Assembly (NCBI RefSeq): GCF_001690985.1
Contig: NZ_MAJS01000079.1
Coordinates: 186,001-250,000 of the forward strand
Length of the DNA stretch: 64,000 bases
Reading direction: 5' to 3'
From: Aliivibrio sp. 1S175
GTDB taxonomy: Bacteria > Pseudomonadota > Gammaproteobacteria > Enterobacterales > Vibrionaceae
Shown here: positions 35,955 to 44,945 of the stretch, one piece after another
Layout: each line of letters opens with the position of its first letter
Numbering within the stretch: the first letter of the stretch is position 1
Notes under the pieces: generated by a model
Database searches by the model: none
What the model saw: only the letters and a program-made list of their open reading frames with translations
What the model was told of the DNA's origin: nothing
Made by a program: the position numbers and the translations under genes

Positions 35955-38924
35955 TTATTCAGGAGTTACTAGTCTTAAGGTATCTAGTTCGGACTGAGAT
36001 AAATTGAACCCATTTTTTATAATTAGATTTAACTTATCTTTTAAAGATGATAATTTTCTAGTGTTAATTACTTTCTGGTGTTTCGTTGCAGTGGACATTT
36101 CACTATGTATAGAAACTATTTTTGACACTATAGTTTCTAATTCGGATTTTTCTAAAACAGATAATTTAGGTATCATTAAGTTTTCGATGAACTCTTTATT
36201 ATGAGCATAATATCCATTACCAATTATACTTGTACATAATCTAACTTGTGCTTCAGACACATCATTATTCAAAAGGCCTAAAAGTAAAAGAATAGAATAA
36301 TTATCATTTTTTGGTGCTATTAAGTAGTAAGGTCCATTACCTCCACCAGTCAGATGTAAACCATTAAAATCCGGACAGTACTTGTATGTTTTAGATTGAA
36401 CAGGGAGAATTATTTTATTTTTTTCCATTTTATTTAAACTTTGAGAACGTCCAAACTGATACCAAGTTTGATCTTTCTTATTTCCCCCTACAATACTTCT
36501 TTTTATTAGGGACTCTTTATGCTTCAATAAATACTGGTAAGTGGAAGGGAAAAGTTCTTTCATTTCTACCTCAGAGTACACTTTTATATTATCATCGATT
36601 TGATAATATGGATAAATTAACCAACTATTATGTTTTGGTTGATTAAATGGCTCTAAAGGTAAATCTAAAATAAATGGTTTTATTATATTTTTCTCTACTT
36701 TATATTCATTACCATCTTGTTCAAAGTAGATAAAATCATTATCTTGGCATTTTTCTTTGATAATATATATATTATCAGCACTAGTTTGTAGACCTACATA
36801 AATGTTTGCTACTTCTCCAAGAGTTGTTGTTGATCTTCTCCAACACTTTTGAATGATTGAACTAACGTCTTCACTAGGGAATATCCAAGGTTTACTACTG
36901 AAAGCATCAATAGAATAATTGTTTGATATGGAATCTTTATTTTGAATCCAATTATTTAAATTAGATACTTTATTATTAATTACGCTAGTATTTTTTATCT
37001 TTGATAAATTAAGGATGCAAGTGTAGTTTAACGCCTTTCCTTTAAAAATATGAATTGAGCCAAAATTAGTGATTTCTTTAAGTAGTTTATTACTAGTTAT
37101 GTATTCTCTTAATAATTCCCCATATTGATTGGCAACAAACTTATTTGGTATAATTAAATATATGCTACCATTGTTATTTATTAGTTTTATCGACCTTTCT
37201 ATAAATATAAAATATTTATCTATATCTTTGCGGTTGGCTATGAAATATGGGGATTTCTTGCTGTGATAATAATTTAGCTCATTTAAACTATATTTCTTTA
37301 ATTTTTGTATTCTAACGTAAGGTGGGTTTCCTATGATTAAGTCAAACCCTCCTTTTTTCATAATCTCTGGGAATTCAACATTCCAATCGAAAAAGTTTAA
37401 TTCTGTAAAATAATCGAGGCTATCATCATATACAGCCCACTCTTTTTCACTTATTAAGCTATTACCACATTTTAAATTATCATCTAAGTCTGGTAAAGTA
37501 TGGTTGCAAGGTATTTCAGTCTCATCTTCGAGTAACTTTAGATATAAACCCAACTTTGCAAGTTCTATCGATTCTGGGTCAATGTCAATGCCGTAAATAT
37601 TACATGTAAGTATTTCTGATTTTGCCTTAAATGTTAATTTATAATTGTTAATGTTTGTCCTAATTATATTCTTCCCTATGTTTTCTTTAATGTTGTCTTT
37701 ATAATGTTTTAAATATAAGGCCATTAAGTATTCAAACATAGATATTAAAAAAATACCGGAACCGCAGCAAGTATCTAATATTTTCTTTTCTCTAATAGTG
37801 TTTATATCATTATATGTTGAAAGTTGTTTTAGCGATTCATCCACCATATGATCAACAATATGTCTAGGAGTATTGACTATACCCCCAGCATCTCTATATT
37901 CTGGTTTATAAATTGAAATTACTTGATGGTTTTTGAAGGAGAGTTCTTCACATAGGAACTGGTCGTAAATCCCCCCTAATATTTCAGTTTCTAGTACAGA
38001 AAAACTATATGGGCTATTAGGATAATATAAATCTTCGATTATTGATTCGATTATGTTATCTGATATTTTGAAATATTTTTTATTTTCATCAAAAATATCA
38101 AACAGACCGGATTTGTATTTTATATCAGATCGTTTCATTAATTTTATTAATTCATTGTATCCTGATTTAGAACATGAAAGTAAAGTTTCAAATTCTTCTA
38201 TATTACGGTCTTCACATATTCTAAGAAAAATCAATCTAGATATAATTTGTTGGGTGAAATTGGTCAATATTTTAGAATCGACAATTGGGTTTTTGGTGTA
38301 TAAATCAGAAGCTATATCTAGACGCCATTTTTTTATTTTCTCTAAAAAGTGTTCATCAAAAGATTTTTCTTGTTTAGTTTTTTTCTTAATTACTATCTTT
38401 GTTAAGAAATCTGGATGTGATACAGATTCTCGGGATAAATACTTAGATAGAGTATTAAGTTTTGTTGATAGTTCATTTACGTTGATTAACTCTATTCTAG
38501 CTACATATGCTTCATCTTCCGGTTTAGGCGCTATTGTTGTATCGTAGATCGCGGTATGTTTAAAGTTGGTTAATATAGTTATTGGCAGACCAGCAGAGTA
38601 CCCATACCTTCTTGCTTGAAAGGCTGATTTATGATCTACTTCGATATTAATGGATGGTTTTTTAGCTTCAACAAATAGTTTTCTTACTCGACCAACTCTC
38701 AGTTCATAATCAGGTCGTTTAGTATCTGCATTTTTTGTTTTTAGTTGAGCTTCCTCAATAACTTCTCTGTATTCATGAGGTAGTCCTTCAGAGTTGTTAA
38801 CATCCCAGCCTAACGCCTTTAGCATAGGTGTTATAAAATCAGTTCTAGTTTGAGTTTCGTTATATGTTGCAGAAATTTCATTTTTATTATAGTTATTTAC
38901 GAGTGTATCAATCTGTATAGTCAT
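35955..38924 (-). CDS. Type IIG restriction-modification enzyme (nuclease-methylase fusion)
   Basis: A 989-residue fusion. The N terminus has a PD-(D/E)xK nuclease site: Asp72 in KRPDYEL and Glu86-x-Lys88 in VEAKK. A helical connector runs to about 330. Then comes the methylase, with AdoMet motif I DTCCGSGIF (near 380) and motif IV NPPY (near 532), followed by a C-terminal target-recognition domain (about 690-950). It cuts and methylates at one site set by that last domain; the site cannot be read from sequence. Its A/T content is higher than that of the core genes. No separate specificity or control gene is seen. Confidence 0.9.
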   Translation of the reverse strand: MTIQIDTLVNNYNKNEISATYNETQTRTDFITPMLKALGWDVNNSEGLPHEYREVIEEAQLKTKNADTKRPDYELRVGRVRKLFVEAKKPSINIEVDHKSAFQARRYGYSAGLPITILTNFKHTAIYDTTIAPKPEDEAYVARIELINVNELSTKLNTLSKYLSRESVSHPDFLTKIVIKKKTKQEKSFDEHFLEKIKKWRLDIASDLYTKNPIVDSKILTNFTQQIISRLIFLRICEDRNIEEFETLLSCSKSGYNELIKLMKRSDIKYKSGLFDIFDENKKYFKISDNIIESIIEDLYYPNSPYSFSVLETEILGGIYDQFLCEELSFKNHQVISIYKPEYRDAGGIVNTPRHIVDHMVDESLKQLSTYNDINTIREKKILDTCCGSGIFLISMFEYLMALYLKHYKDNIKENIGKNIIRTNINNYKLTFKAKSEILTCNIYGIDIDPESIELAKLGLYLKLLEDETEIPCNHTLPDLDDNLKCGNSLISEKEWAVYDDSLDYFTELNFFDWNVEFPEIMKKGGFDLIIGNPPYVRIQKLKKYSLNELNYYHSKKSPYFIANRKDIDKYFIFIERSIKLINNNGSIYLIIPNKFVANQYGELLREYITSNKLLKEITNFGSIHIFKGKALNYTCILNLSKIKNTSVINNKVSNLNNWIQNKDSISNNYSIDAFSSKPWIFPSEDVSSIIQKCWRRSTTTLGEVANIYVGLQTSADNIYIIKEKCQDNDFIYFEQDGNEYKVEKNIIKPFILDLPLEPFNQPKHNSWLIYPYYQIDDNIKVYSEVEMKELFPSTYQYLLKHKESLIKRSIVGGNKKDQTWYQFGRSQSLNKMEKNKIILPVQSKTYKYCPDFNGLHLTGGGNGPYYLIAPKNDNYSILLLLGLLNNDVSEAQVRLCTSIIGNGYYAHNKEFIENLMIPKLSVLEKSELETIVSKIVSIHSEMSTATKHQKVINTRKLSSLKDKLNLIIKNGFNLSQSELDTLRLVTPE

Positions 38925-38965
38925 ATTTCAATCACAAGTTATTAGAATTCGGGTTGCTTTGATAG

Positions 38966-38978
38966 TGTATATTATACA
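38966..38978 (-). promoter_or_regulatory. Promoter and palindromic operator upstream of the type IIG gene
   Basis: A minus-strand TATAAT (38971-38976) lies inside the perfect palindrome TGTATA-T-TATACA, about 45 nt upstream of the start codon. A repressor bound there would block the -10 element. Confidence 0.45.
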
Positions 38979-39080
38979 TCGAATGAAACATACATAGTTC
39001 ATGAGGTAAAAGAGTATATTTAAAATGTTTCATTAATTAAGTTTGTATTTGATTCTTGAAATCCTAATTTATAGCTTTTC

Positions 39081-39317
39081 TTTATAGTGTAACGCTGTGA
39101 TTCATATGGATTGATTAAATCGCTTTTCAGAGTGGTTTAGTCCTAAGTTCTTATGGTGAACTATGGTTAAACGGGATAGGGCTATGCGAGGCTGCTTGCG
39201 CTATTGAGCGGTGCATTTCATGCAGGGTAGTTACCATTGATTTAGGTATGGATATAACTTCTAGTGATTATTCATACACGGAATTAGCGAAGCGTTAAGG
39301 ATTCAAAATCCGTTGCC
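39081..39317 (+). repeat. Tandem 237-bp repeat, copy 1
   Basis: About 90% identical to 39318-39554. It contains the core GGATTCAAAATCC near its end (39299-39311), the sequence that in copy 2 is the edge of the 105-bp attachment repeat. It is non-coding. Confidence 0.85.
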
Positions 39318-39554
39318 TTTATAGCGTAACGCTATGATTCATATGTATTGATTAAATCGCTTTTCAGAGTGGTTTAGTCCTAAGTTCTTGTGGTGAACTA
39401 TGGTCAAACGAGATCAGGCTATGAGAGGCTGCTTGCGCTATTAAACAGTGCATTTCATGCAGGGTAGTTACCATGGGTTTCGGTATGGATATAACTTCTA
39501 GTGATTGTGCATACACGGTATTAGCGAAGCGTTAAGGATTCAAAATCCCTTTCC
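39318..39554 (+). repeat. Tandem 237-bp repeat, copy 2 (runs into attR)
   Basis: Same phase and length as copy 1, with scattered substitutions. Its core GGATTCAAAATCC at 39536 is continuous with the tRNA-Leu 3' fragment, so it forms the true right end of the element. Confidence 0.85.
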
Positions 39555-39640
39555 GAAAGGAGTGGCGGTTCAAGTCCGCCTACCGGTACCACATTTAAAT
39601 GACAAAGCCTCGATGAAAATCGGGGCTTTGTTGTATCTGG
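39536..39640 (+). repeat. attR: right copy of the 105-bp attachment repeat
   Basis: Identical to 19971-20075 and includes a second copy of the tRNA-Leu 3' end and its terminator. Host sequence resumes at 39641. Confidence 0.95.
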
Positions 39641-39662
39641 GATATCAATAATTATGATTAAA

Positions 39663-40649
39663 TTAGCTTAACACTAAGTTTGGTTTAAATAAGTCATAGA
39701 TATACTCAACAGAGTTACAGTGTAGAGAAGAGCTATTTAATACACCTCCTGCCATATGTGAATGCCCTCCACCAAAGCCTATTCCGCTATCATTTAATGT
39801 ATTTCTAATGATTTTTTCTACGTTGTTTTTGTTGCATTCAGATCGTAGTGATAAATAAGTTCTTTCATTGCATTGTGCGCTTAAAACAACAATATCAATT
39901 TCGTGGACACTCAGTAAAAAATCCCCTAGAACACCAAGCATGTTTTTAGAGCAGCCTTTAGGCAGAGAGGAAAAAGCAGCATTCCCTTCTCGCTTCATTG
40001 TGCTGATCAAAGATTCAAAGAGCATCAGTTCATCTAATTCGATTTGATTGCGACAAATACGATGCACTAAATCAGTGTTAGCTTTGCTTTGTAGAGTGAA
40101 TAGAGCTTGAAGATCTTGAGGGCTTACAGCACGAGTAAAGTTAGCAGTATCAAAAGATAAACCAACTAATAAGGCTGTCGCTATGTCTGTTGGAATGCTA
40201 ATTTTAAAGTACTTAAAATATTCCACCATAATCGTTGCGGTTGAGCCGTAATTACTGCGTATATCAGAATACCAAACAAAATTAGGAGCAGTAACATTAT
40301 GATGATCAATAACACCTACCTCCAAGCCTGGAAGATCAGTGATGTTTTTTTCTCCAATACAACCATCAACAATAATAATTTTATCGTCAGGTTGTAAGTT
40401 TAATAAGTGGGTTTCGATAGCGGGTATTGATAATAAATTGATCATGTTTTTTAAAGAAATACGATCAATATAACCTTGATAGGTGATGTAAGGGTTATGA
40501 CCAAGTTCTTTTAATAGGTAAGCAAGTGCGAAAGCAGAAGAGATAGCATCATGATCAGGAAAATCATGTGCTTGTATGATGATTCTTTTATTGGTTTTTA
40601 ATTTTTTTAACAGTTGTTCAAATTCTAAATTAGCCATTGTTATTCTCAA
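39663..40649 (-). CDS. DHH-family phosphoesterase (NrnA-like)
   Basis: A 328-residue protein with the DHH fold. Metal-binding motifs are HDFPDHDA (near 25), the VDG segment (near 94) and the signature DHHN (near 117); the DHHA1 domain closes with GGGHSHMAGG near residue 295. Relatives are nanoRNases or pAp phosphatases (family knowledge); the substrate here is not known. It is the first host gene right of the island and is separated from the upstream gene by a strong terminator. Confidence 0.85.
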   Translation of the reverse strand: MRITMANLEFEQLLKKLKTNKRIIIQAHDFPDHDAISSAFALAYLLKELGHNPYITYQGYIDRISLKNMINLLSIPAIETHLLNLQPDDKIIIVDGCIGEKNITDLPGLEVGVIDHHNVTAPNFVWYSDIRSNYGSTATIMVEYFKYFKISIPTDIATALLVGLSFDTANFTRAVSPQDLQALFTLQSKANTDLVHRICRNQIELDELMLFESLISTMKREGNAAFSSLPKGCSKNMLGVLGDFLLSVHEIDIVVLSAQCNERTYLSLRSECNKNNVEKIIRNTLNDSGIGFGGGHSHMAGGVLNSSSLHCNSVEYIYDLFKPNLVLS

Positions 40650-40650
40650 A

Positions 40651-40679
40651 TTAAGGCTACGAAAACATCGTAGCCTTAA
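40651..40679 (-). terminator. Terminator between the 253-residue gene and the DHH gene
   Basis: Perfect 12-bp stem TTAAGGCTACGA / TCGTAGCCTTAA with a 5-nt loop and T-rich tail on the minus strand. Confidence 0.8.
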
Positions 40680-40687
40680 GGCAGGAT

Positions 40688-41449
40688 TTATTTGTTTATC
40701 AGTCTATATTCTGAATTAGATAAGATAGCGTCTTCTAGAGTGGCTAAGTTGAGAGTGCTATAGCCGTAGAAGTTAGGCTTTACGTTCTTCCTAATATTTT
40801 CTATTGTCTTAACTACATTTTCATCTAGTATTTGGGCGTCAGCTAAATCAGAAAGACGCTTTCTATTTTCGTCTGATAAAGGCAGCAAAAATTCGCTAAA
40901 CCCACTAATAGAGGAGTACAGGTAGCCAAAATCACCACCATTATTTTCTTCTATATAATAATTACCTGTTCTTGCATAAGAAGATCGGATGTCATTAACA
41001 CTTTCTATTTTATGCAAAGGTTGCTCGAAGAATGAACTGCCTCCAGCGTGTTCTAGCGTGTTAGGTTGAAAACCTTTATTAGGAAAGACTAAAAAGGCAA
41101 CAATGGCATCATCACGAGTGATTGCAGATAAAATAAATTGCTTGTCTGAATAATATTTTATCGTATCGCCAGAACTCGATTTTTTTATGTAAACCGGAGC
41201 ACCAAACGTCTCATCTAGAACCCCAGAAGAGGCTCGAATATAAACTCTCTCTAGTTTATTGTGAGAGGGTATATCTGTTAATTGAGATAAACCGAAATCT
41301 GTCATTTTATCTAATGCATCAAAGGTATCGTTGAACCCCCCTAATGCAATTGAGACGACTGAGGCCAAGGCGATAGTTCGAGTCCACTTTTCTTGAACTT
41401 GTGTTTTTAGCGTAGACGCAGTTGTTTCTTCTATATCATGTGTAGTCAT
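40688..41449 (-). CDS. Hypothetical protein, possible ETEC_3214-like
   Basis: A 253-residue protein. One hydrophobic stretch (about 26-40, IALASVVSIALGGF) may be a membrane anchor, with the rest on one side. The middle (about 65-130) has a beta-rich YIRASSGVLDETFGAPVYIK segment. I think of ETEC_3214-type proteins, but I am not certain. It follows the small membrane protein by 3 nt, suggesting co-expression. Confidence 0.55.
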   Translation of the reverse strand: MTTHDIEETTASTLKTQVQEKWTRTIALASVVSIALGGFNDTFDALDKMTDFGLSQLTDIPSHNKLERVYIRASSGVLDETFGAPVYIKKSSSGDTIKYYSDKQFILSAITRDDAIVAFLVFPNKGFQPNTLEHAGGSSFFEQPLHKIESVNDIRSSYARTGNYYIEENNGGDFGYLYSSISGFSEFLLPLSDENRKRLSDLADAQILDENVVKTIENIRKNVKPNFYGYSTLNLATLEDAILSNSEYRLINK

Positions 41450-41452
41450 TAC

Positions 41453-41614
41453 TTACCCTTTAATCTCTTCTATTTTATCTAAGAACAGCGTTTCTACTTT
41501 TTCTTGAATACTTTTAAATGTGTCTGTTTCAATGATGGCTTCTACTTCATCGCTGTAATTAATCCCGATATAAATACCGAAACAGATGAAAATTAATGGA
41601 AAAATCTTAAACAT
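41453..41614 (-). CDS. 53-residue single-span membrane protein
   Basis: A short gene from ATG at 41614 to TAA at 41453, with GCC/AGG-like ribosome bases upstream. The first 20 residues are hydrophobic (IFPLIFICFGIYIGI), the remainder acidic and helical (EVEAIIETDTFK, EKVETLFLDKIEEIK). It lies between the transglycosylase gene and the 253-residue gene, which starts 3 nt after its stop. Confidence 0.6.
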   Translation of the reverse strand: MFKIFPLIFICFGIYIGINYSDEVEAIIETDTFKSIQEKVETLFLDKIEEIKG

Positions 41615-41640
41615 AAATGGCCTATATTTGGTTCTTGTTA

Positions 41641-43221
41641 TTAACGATATAAATCAATTCGCGAATTCACTTTTTTGAGATAATTTTTCGTTTCGTCATA
41701 AGGAAGATTTTTGATTAAATGCTCATAAACTTCATTTGGAGACATTTCATTTATTACGGTGGAAGCTCGCTTTATATTTGTGGATTTATTGCCATTGAAG
41801 GCTTTAGCTACATTACCTGCACCTGTGTTATAGGCTGCGATCACACAATATAAGCGGCTTTCACTGTTTTTAATCGACTTTAAGTAACGATTATTCAAAA
41901 TATGTAGATAAGCAGTACCTGTTTCTACGTTAATTATTGGCTTATATAGGTCTGCCGAGTTCATTGGTGCATCAATGTTTCTCATTTGTTTATTTACATC
42001 ATGGCCTGCACTTGATGGTACAACTTGCATTAAACCAAAAGCAGGAACATGAGATTTGGCGTCAGGACGAAAAGCAGATTCACTGTGCATAATAGCCATG
42101 ACTAAAGCGGCATCAATTTCCCAGTTTTTACTTTCTTTTTCAGCTAATTCTTTATATTGAGAAGCTCGCTTTTTAAGGCTATTTTCTGGTAGCTTGACCT
42201 TATAATTAACGATTTTTTTAGTTGTTTCTTTTGGTACATTGACTATAGTAGCTGGCTTTTTCTCTGGAATTGATACTGGAACTTTTGCTGTTTCTACTGT
42301 TGTTATTGGCTTTGCAATTGGCTTTATATTCTCTAAATTTAACTCTTTGCTTTTATCGGTTGTATTTGAAGTAATCACATTTTCTTTTTGGATTTGCTGT
42401 TGTTCTTTTATTTGCGATAGGTCAGTTGTAACTGATGGTTTTACGCTCTTTTTCTTTGTTGTAACGTTAGCAATAGTCGTGCTTTCTTCATTAATCGTTA
42501 TTTTTTCTTCAGGGATACCATGCTTTTCTCTCATGGCCTTGTAAATTTTTGATTGGGCGTTTATTCGTTCTTTGGATTGAAGAATAAGCGCCATTTTTTT
42601 CTTATAAGCTCGCTCATAAATATAGGAATTAGGGATCCCCGTATTTGAGTTAATTAAGCGTTCAGCTTGTATGTCTAACTCATTCATTTGTTGCTGAGTT
42701 TGAGTGATAATAAATTGAGATTCTATTTTTTCTTTACTTGAAGAATAGAGATCTTTTTCTTCTTCGGCTTTTACATTTTTAAGATCTAAAATTTGCCCAT
42801 CAATTGATGATGGCGCTTTTTCTGTCAATTTTTGTATGTCATCTGAATTGTAGTTTTCATCGATAAGTAAAGAGACAGACATTGTATTTGATTCATAGTC
42901 GATGACGGTTTTGGTTTGTCCATCTTGAGAATATTCTACCTTTTTGGTTTTATCTGAAACTTCACCTTCACCCCACGATTCAATAAGCTGAGCTCGTTGA
43001 ATATCTAAATCTTTGGTGTATTGATCTCTCCAACTTTCATATTGATCTAAGTAAGCATTCACATAAGCATGAAATTCTGCGACTTTTTCTGAGTGAGGTT
43101 GTTTTTGTTTGGCTACCGCTTTATCAAGATCTGAAAATTTATCATCAGCAAAAGCGGTATTAAAAGTAAGTATGGAGACAATAGCGACTACAGCTGTATT
43201 TTTTGCTACCGAATTAGACAT
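41641..43221 (-). CDS. Lytic transglycosylase with long coiled-coil spacer
   Basis: A 526-residue exported protein from the ATG at 43221, which has AGGATAA upstream and a signal peptide ending in AFA. An extra 27 codons upstream are unlikely to be translated. Residues to about 350 are mostly charged helices and low-complexity, with Lys/Thr/Pro-rich spacers. The C-terminal 150 residues form an SLT/MltC-type lysozyme fold with the catalytic Glu in HSESAFRP and AFGLMQVVPSSAG downstream. It is a paralogue of mltC at 48228. It would cleave peptidoglycan glycan strands. Confidence 0.87.
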   Translation of the reverse strand: MSNSVAKNTAVVAIVSILTFNTAFADDKFSDLDKAVAKQKQPHSEKVAEFHAYVNAYLDQYESWRDQYTKDLDIQRAQLIESWGEGEVSDKTKKVEYSQDGQTKTVIDYESNTMSVSLLIDENYNSDDIQKLTEKAPSSIDGQILDLKNVKAEEEKDLYSSSKEKIESQFIITQTQQQMNELDIQAERLINSNTGIPNSYIYERAYKKKMALILQSKERINAQSKIYKAMREKHGIPEEKITINEESTTIANVTTKKKSVKPSVTTDLSQIKEQQQIQKENVITSNTTDKSKELNLENIKPIAKPITTVETAKVPVSIPEKKPATIVNVPKETTKKIVNYKVKLPENSLKKRASQYKELAEKESKNWEIDAALVMAIMHSESAFRPDAKSHVPAFGLMQVVPSSAGHDVNKQMRNIDAPMNSADLYKPIINVETGTAYLHILNNRYLKSIKNSESRLYCVIAAYNTGAGNVAKAFNGNKSTNIKRASTVINEMSPNEVYEHLIKNLPYDETKNYLKKVNSRIDLYR

Positions 43222-43261
43222 GAATATTATCCTGAGTTTGAAATAGATAGAGTAGAAAGCT

Positions 43262-43287
43262 AAAAGGCTACCCATAGGTAGCCTTTT
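43262..43287 (-). terminator. Terminator between the 204-residue lipoprotein and transglycosylase genes
   Basis: Perfect 11-bp stem AAAAGGCTACC / GGTAGCCTTTT with a 4-nt loop and T-rich ends; it reduces but may not abolish read-through from the lipoprotein genes. Confidence 0.8.
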
Positions 43288-43315
43288 AATTAAGCGAGGC
43301 AAGGCATCGAGATGA

Positions 43316-43915
43316 TTATTGCTTCAATGATTCTAGAGCTTTCGCTAGATCATCAGCGGCTTTTTCGTTATTGAATTGATCCCAAAGAGCAGAGTCTTCG
43401 TTTGTAACTTCATCTACTATTTTGTTCACATTCATATCGTAGGCTGCTTGGTCCATACCAACAAGTACGTATAAACCGCCTGAAGGGCTTGTTTGACTAA
43501 CGATCAAACGGCTATTTGTTAGTGAGCGAGTAACTACATTTTTTGTAATACTTTCAAACGTTTCTAGAACTTGTTCATTTGAACCTAAAGCGGTTGTTGT
43601 ATCAACGCTGCCTTCAATTGCTTGCTTGAACATGTTGTTTATGTCAGTTTGAAATTGAGAAGCAAGAGCTACTCGAGCATTGTTTGATGCAATTTTACGC
43701 ATGATAGTCATGCCCGCAGCACTTTTCTTTGCATAACCAGTCGCGCCAGCAGCAAGATCTTTTGGCATTACATCACAGATCCAAGCTGGAGCTTCAACTG
43801 TTGGGCTATCAGGGAAAGTACAAGTGGCAAAAGTTTGAGTTTCTTTTACTGTTTGAGTGCTTGAACAGCCTGCTAAAGTGGCCATTATTGCTGTAGCGAT
43901 AAATAATTTTTTCAT
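43316..43915 (-). CDS. LPP20-like lipoprotein
   Basis: A 199-residue lipoprotein. The ATG at 43915 gives a signal peptide ending in LAGC; a GTG five codons earlier is less likely. The mature part has APAWICD and then GATGYAKKSAAGMTIMRKIASNNARVAL, the LPP20 pattern of trypsin-like small outer-membrane lipoproteins in Helicobacter and FlgP-type proteins. It follows the 334-residue lipoprotein gene with no space. Confidence 0.75.
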   Translation of the reverse strand: MKKLFIATAIMATLAGCSSTQTVKETQTFATCTFPDSPTVEAPAWICDVMPKDLAAGATGYAKKSAAGMTIMRKIASNNARVALASQFQTDINNMFKQAIEGSVDTTTALGSNEQVLETFESITKNVVTRSLTNSRLIVSQTSPSGGLYVLVGMDQAAYDMNVNKIVDEVTNEDSALWDQFNNEKAADDLAKALESLKQ

Positions 43916-43916
43916 A

Positions 43917-44921
43917 TTATAGTGGTACACCGTATCTGTTTGCTTGACACTCTAAGTCTAAAAGTGAACATTTTTTAGGCTCTAGTTTTGCTTGGTTGCC
44001 TTTTTGTACTTTTAATGCAACTTCTTCATCAATAGACACCCAAGAGTAAGTTGGCTTGATACCGTGTTCAGGGATATCAACAACTTCACCTTCGCCAATA
44101 CCAAACGTCTCAACTTCACCTTCTTCATTTTTCATTGCTTTAGAAAATTGAACGCCTAGACCTGGAGAAACTTTTTTGTTCTGACCCATGGCTACTTTTA
44201 CCATGTTGCCTTCTTCGCACTGACGAAGTTCCATGATTGGTGCACTTGGAGCTAATAAATCTTTTAGATCATGAGTATGTTCAACTGACTCGGCACCAGC
44301 TTTACTTGCTAATGCAGTGTATTGAGCTGTAGACATTGGGCATGATGAACTGCGAGTTTCAGTTATCATGTACTCATCACCAGATAATTCAATACGTTTA
44401 ACTAGTTCCATGCTCGGTAATGAAACAACTTTTGCAATTGCTTTTACATCGACTTCATAACTGCATTTTGCAGGTACGTGTTTCGTTTCACCGTCATCAT
44501 TTTCGTAGCTGTAAGCTTCTTGATATGATTTGCTAAAATCAGTTGAAACAATTTCAGTTAAAATTGCATAATCAGCGACAGGTACACCTTTACTGTTATA
44601 GCGACCACTTTGCTCTGCAAGTTTGATCTCACCTTTTAGCTTATTAGCCAGTTTACGATCAACTAAGTTTGCGCCAGAATTAGCTACTTGATCTTCTAAT
44701 GCATTACGAATAACTGATTTAACTTTTTCATTTGAACTATCTTTAAATTCAGCATCAATAGGTAAAATGATAACTTTTAAGTCTTCTGTTGAAGGCATTT
44801 GTACATCTGCAGTCTCAATGTTAACGCGAGTATCTGGTGTACAAATGGCATCTGGTCCAGTGAGACTACAGCCAGGTAATATGATTAACAAAGTGGTAGC
44901 TAAAAGTGTTTTTTTAAACAT
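43917..44921 (-). CDS. Lipoprotein with CsgG/FlgT-like features
   Basis: A 334-residue lipoprotein with the lipobox LPGC. The first half (about 45-150) has a nucleotide-binding-like beta/alpha fold (VIILPIDAEF...VIRNALEDQVANSGANLVDR) like the CsgG, LpoB and FlgT middle domains. The C-terminal part (about 235-315) has a FlgT-like small beta domain (SPGLGVQFSK). It sits between two LPP20-type genes. A structural envelope role is inferred. Confidence 0.6.
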   Translation of the reverse strand: MFKKTLLATTLLIILPGCSLTGPDAICTPDTRVNIETADVQMPSTEDLKVIILPIDAEFKDSSNEKVKSVIRNALEDQVANSGANLVDRKLANKLKGEIKLAEQSGRYNSKGVPVADYAILTEIVSTDFSKSYQEAYSYENDDGETKHVPAKCSYEVDVKAIAKVVSLPSMELVKRIELSGDEYMITETRSSSCPMSTAQYTALASKAGAESVEHTHDLKDLLAPSAPIMELRQCEEGNMVKVAMGQNKKVSPGLGVQFSKAMKNEEGEVETFGIGEGEVVDIPEHGIKPTYSWVSIDEEVALKVQKGNQAKLEPKKCSLLDLECQANRYGVPL

Positions 44922-44945
44922 GAAAAGGTTGCTCCAAGAGTTTTA

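Larger units (their letters stand above)
19971..39640. mobile_element. tRNA-Leu-integrated genomic element with its own DNA polymerase module
   Basis: Bounded by a perfect 105-bp direct repeat (19971-20075 and 39536-39640) that spans the tRNA-Leu 3' part and its terminator. It contains a tyrosine integrase, a WYL regulator, several unusual small genes, a polymerase-helicase-SSB operon and a type IIG restriction-modification locus. No relaxase, type IV secretion, phage capsid or tail genes are visible, so transfer would depend on other elements or transformation. No separate excisionase gene is recognised. Confidence 0.92.

Noticed and set aside
34276-38924. BREX or DISARM defence system
   Set aside because: No PglZ, BrxC/BrxL or DrmA/DrmB genes are seen; the pair is explained by a type IIG enzyme and a methylase.
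19971-39640. Prophage or conjugative element
   Set aside because: No capsid, terminase, tail, lysis, relaxase or type IV secretion genes are visible.
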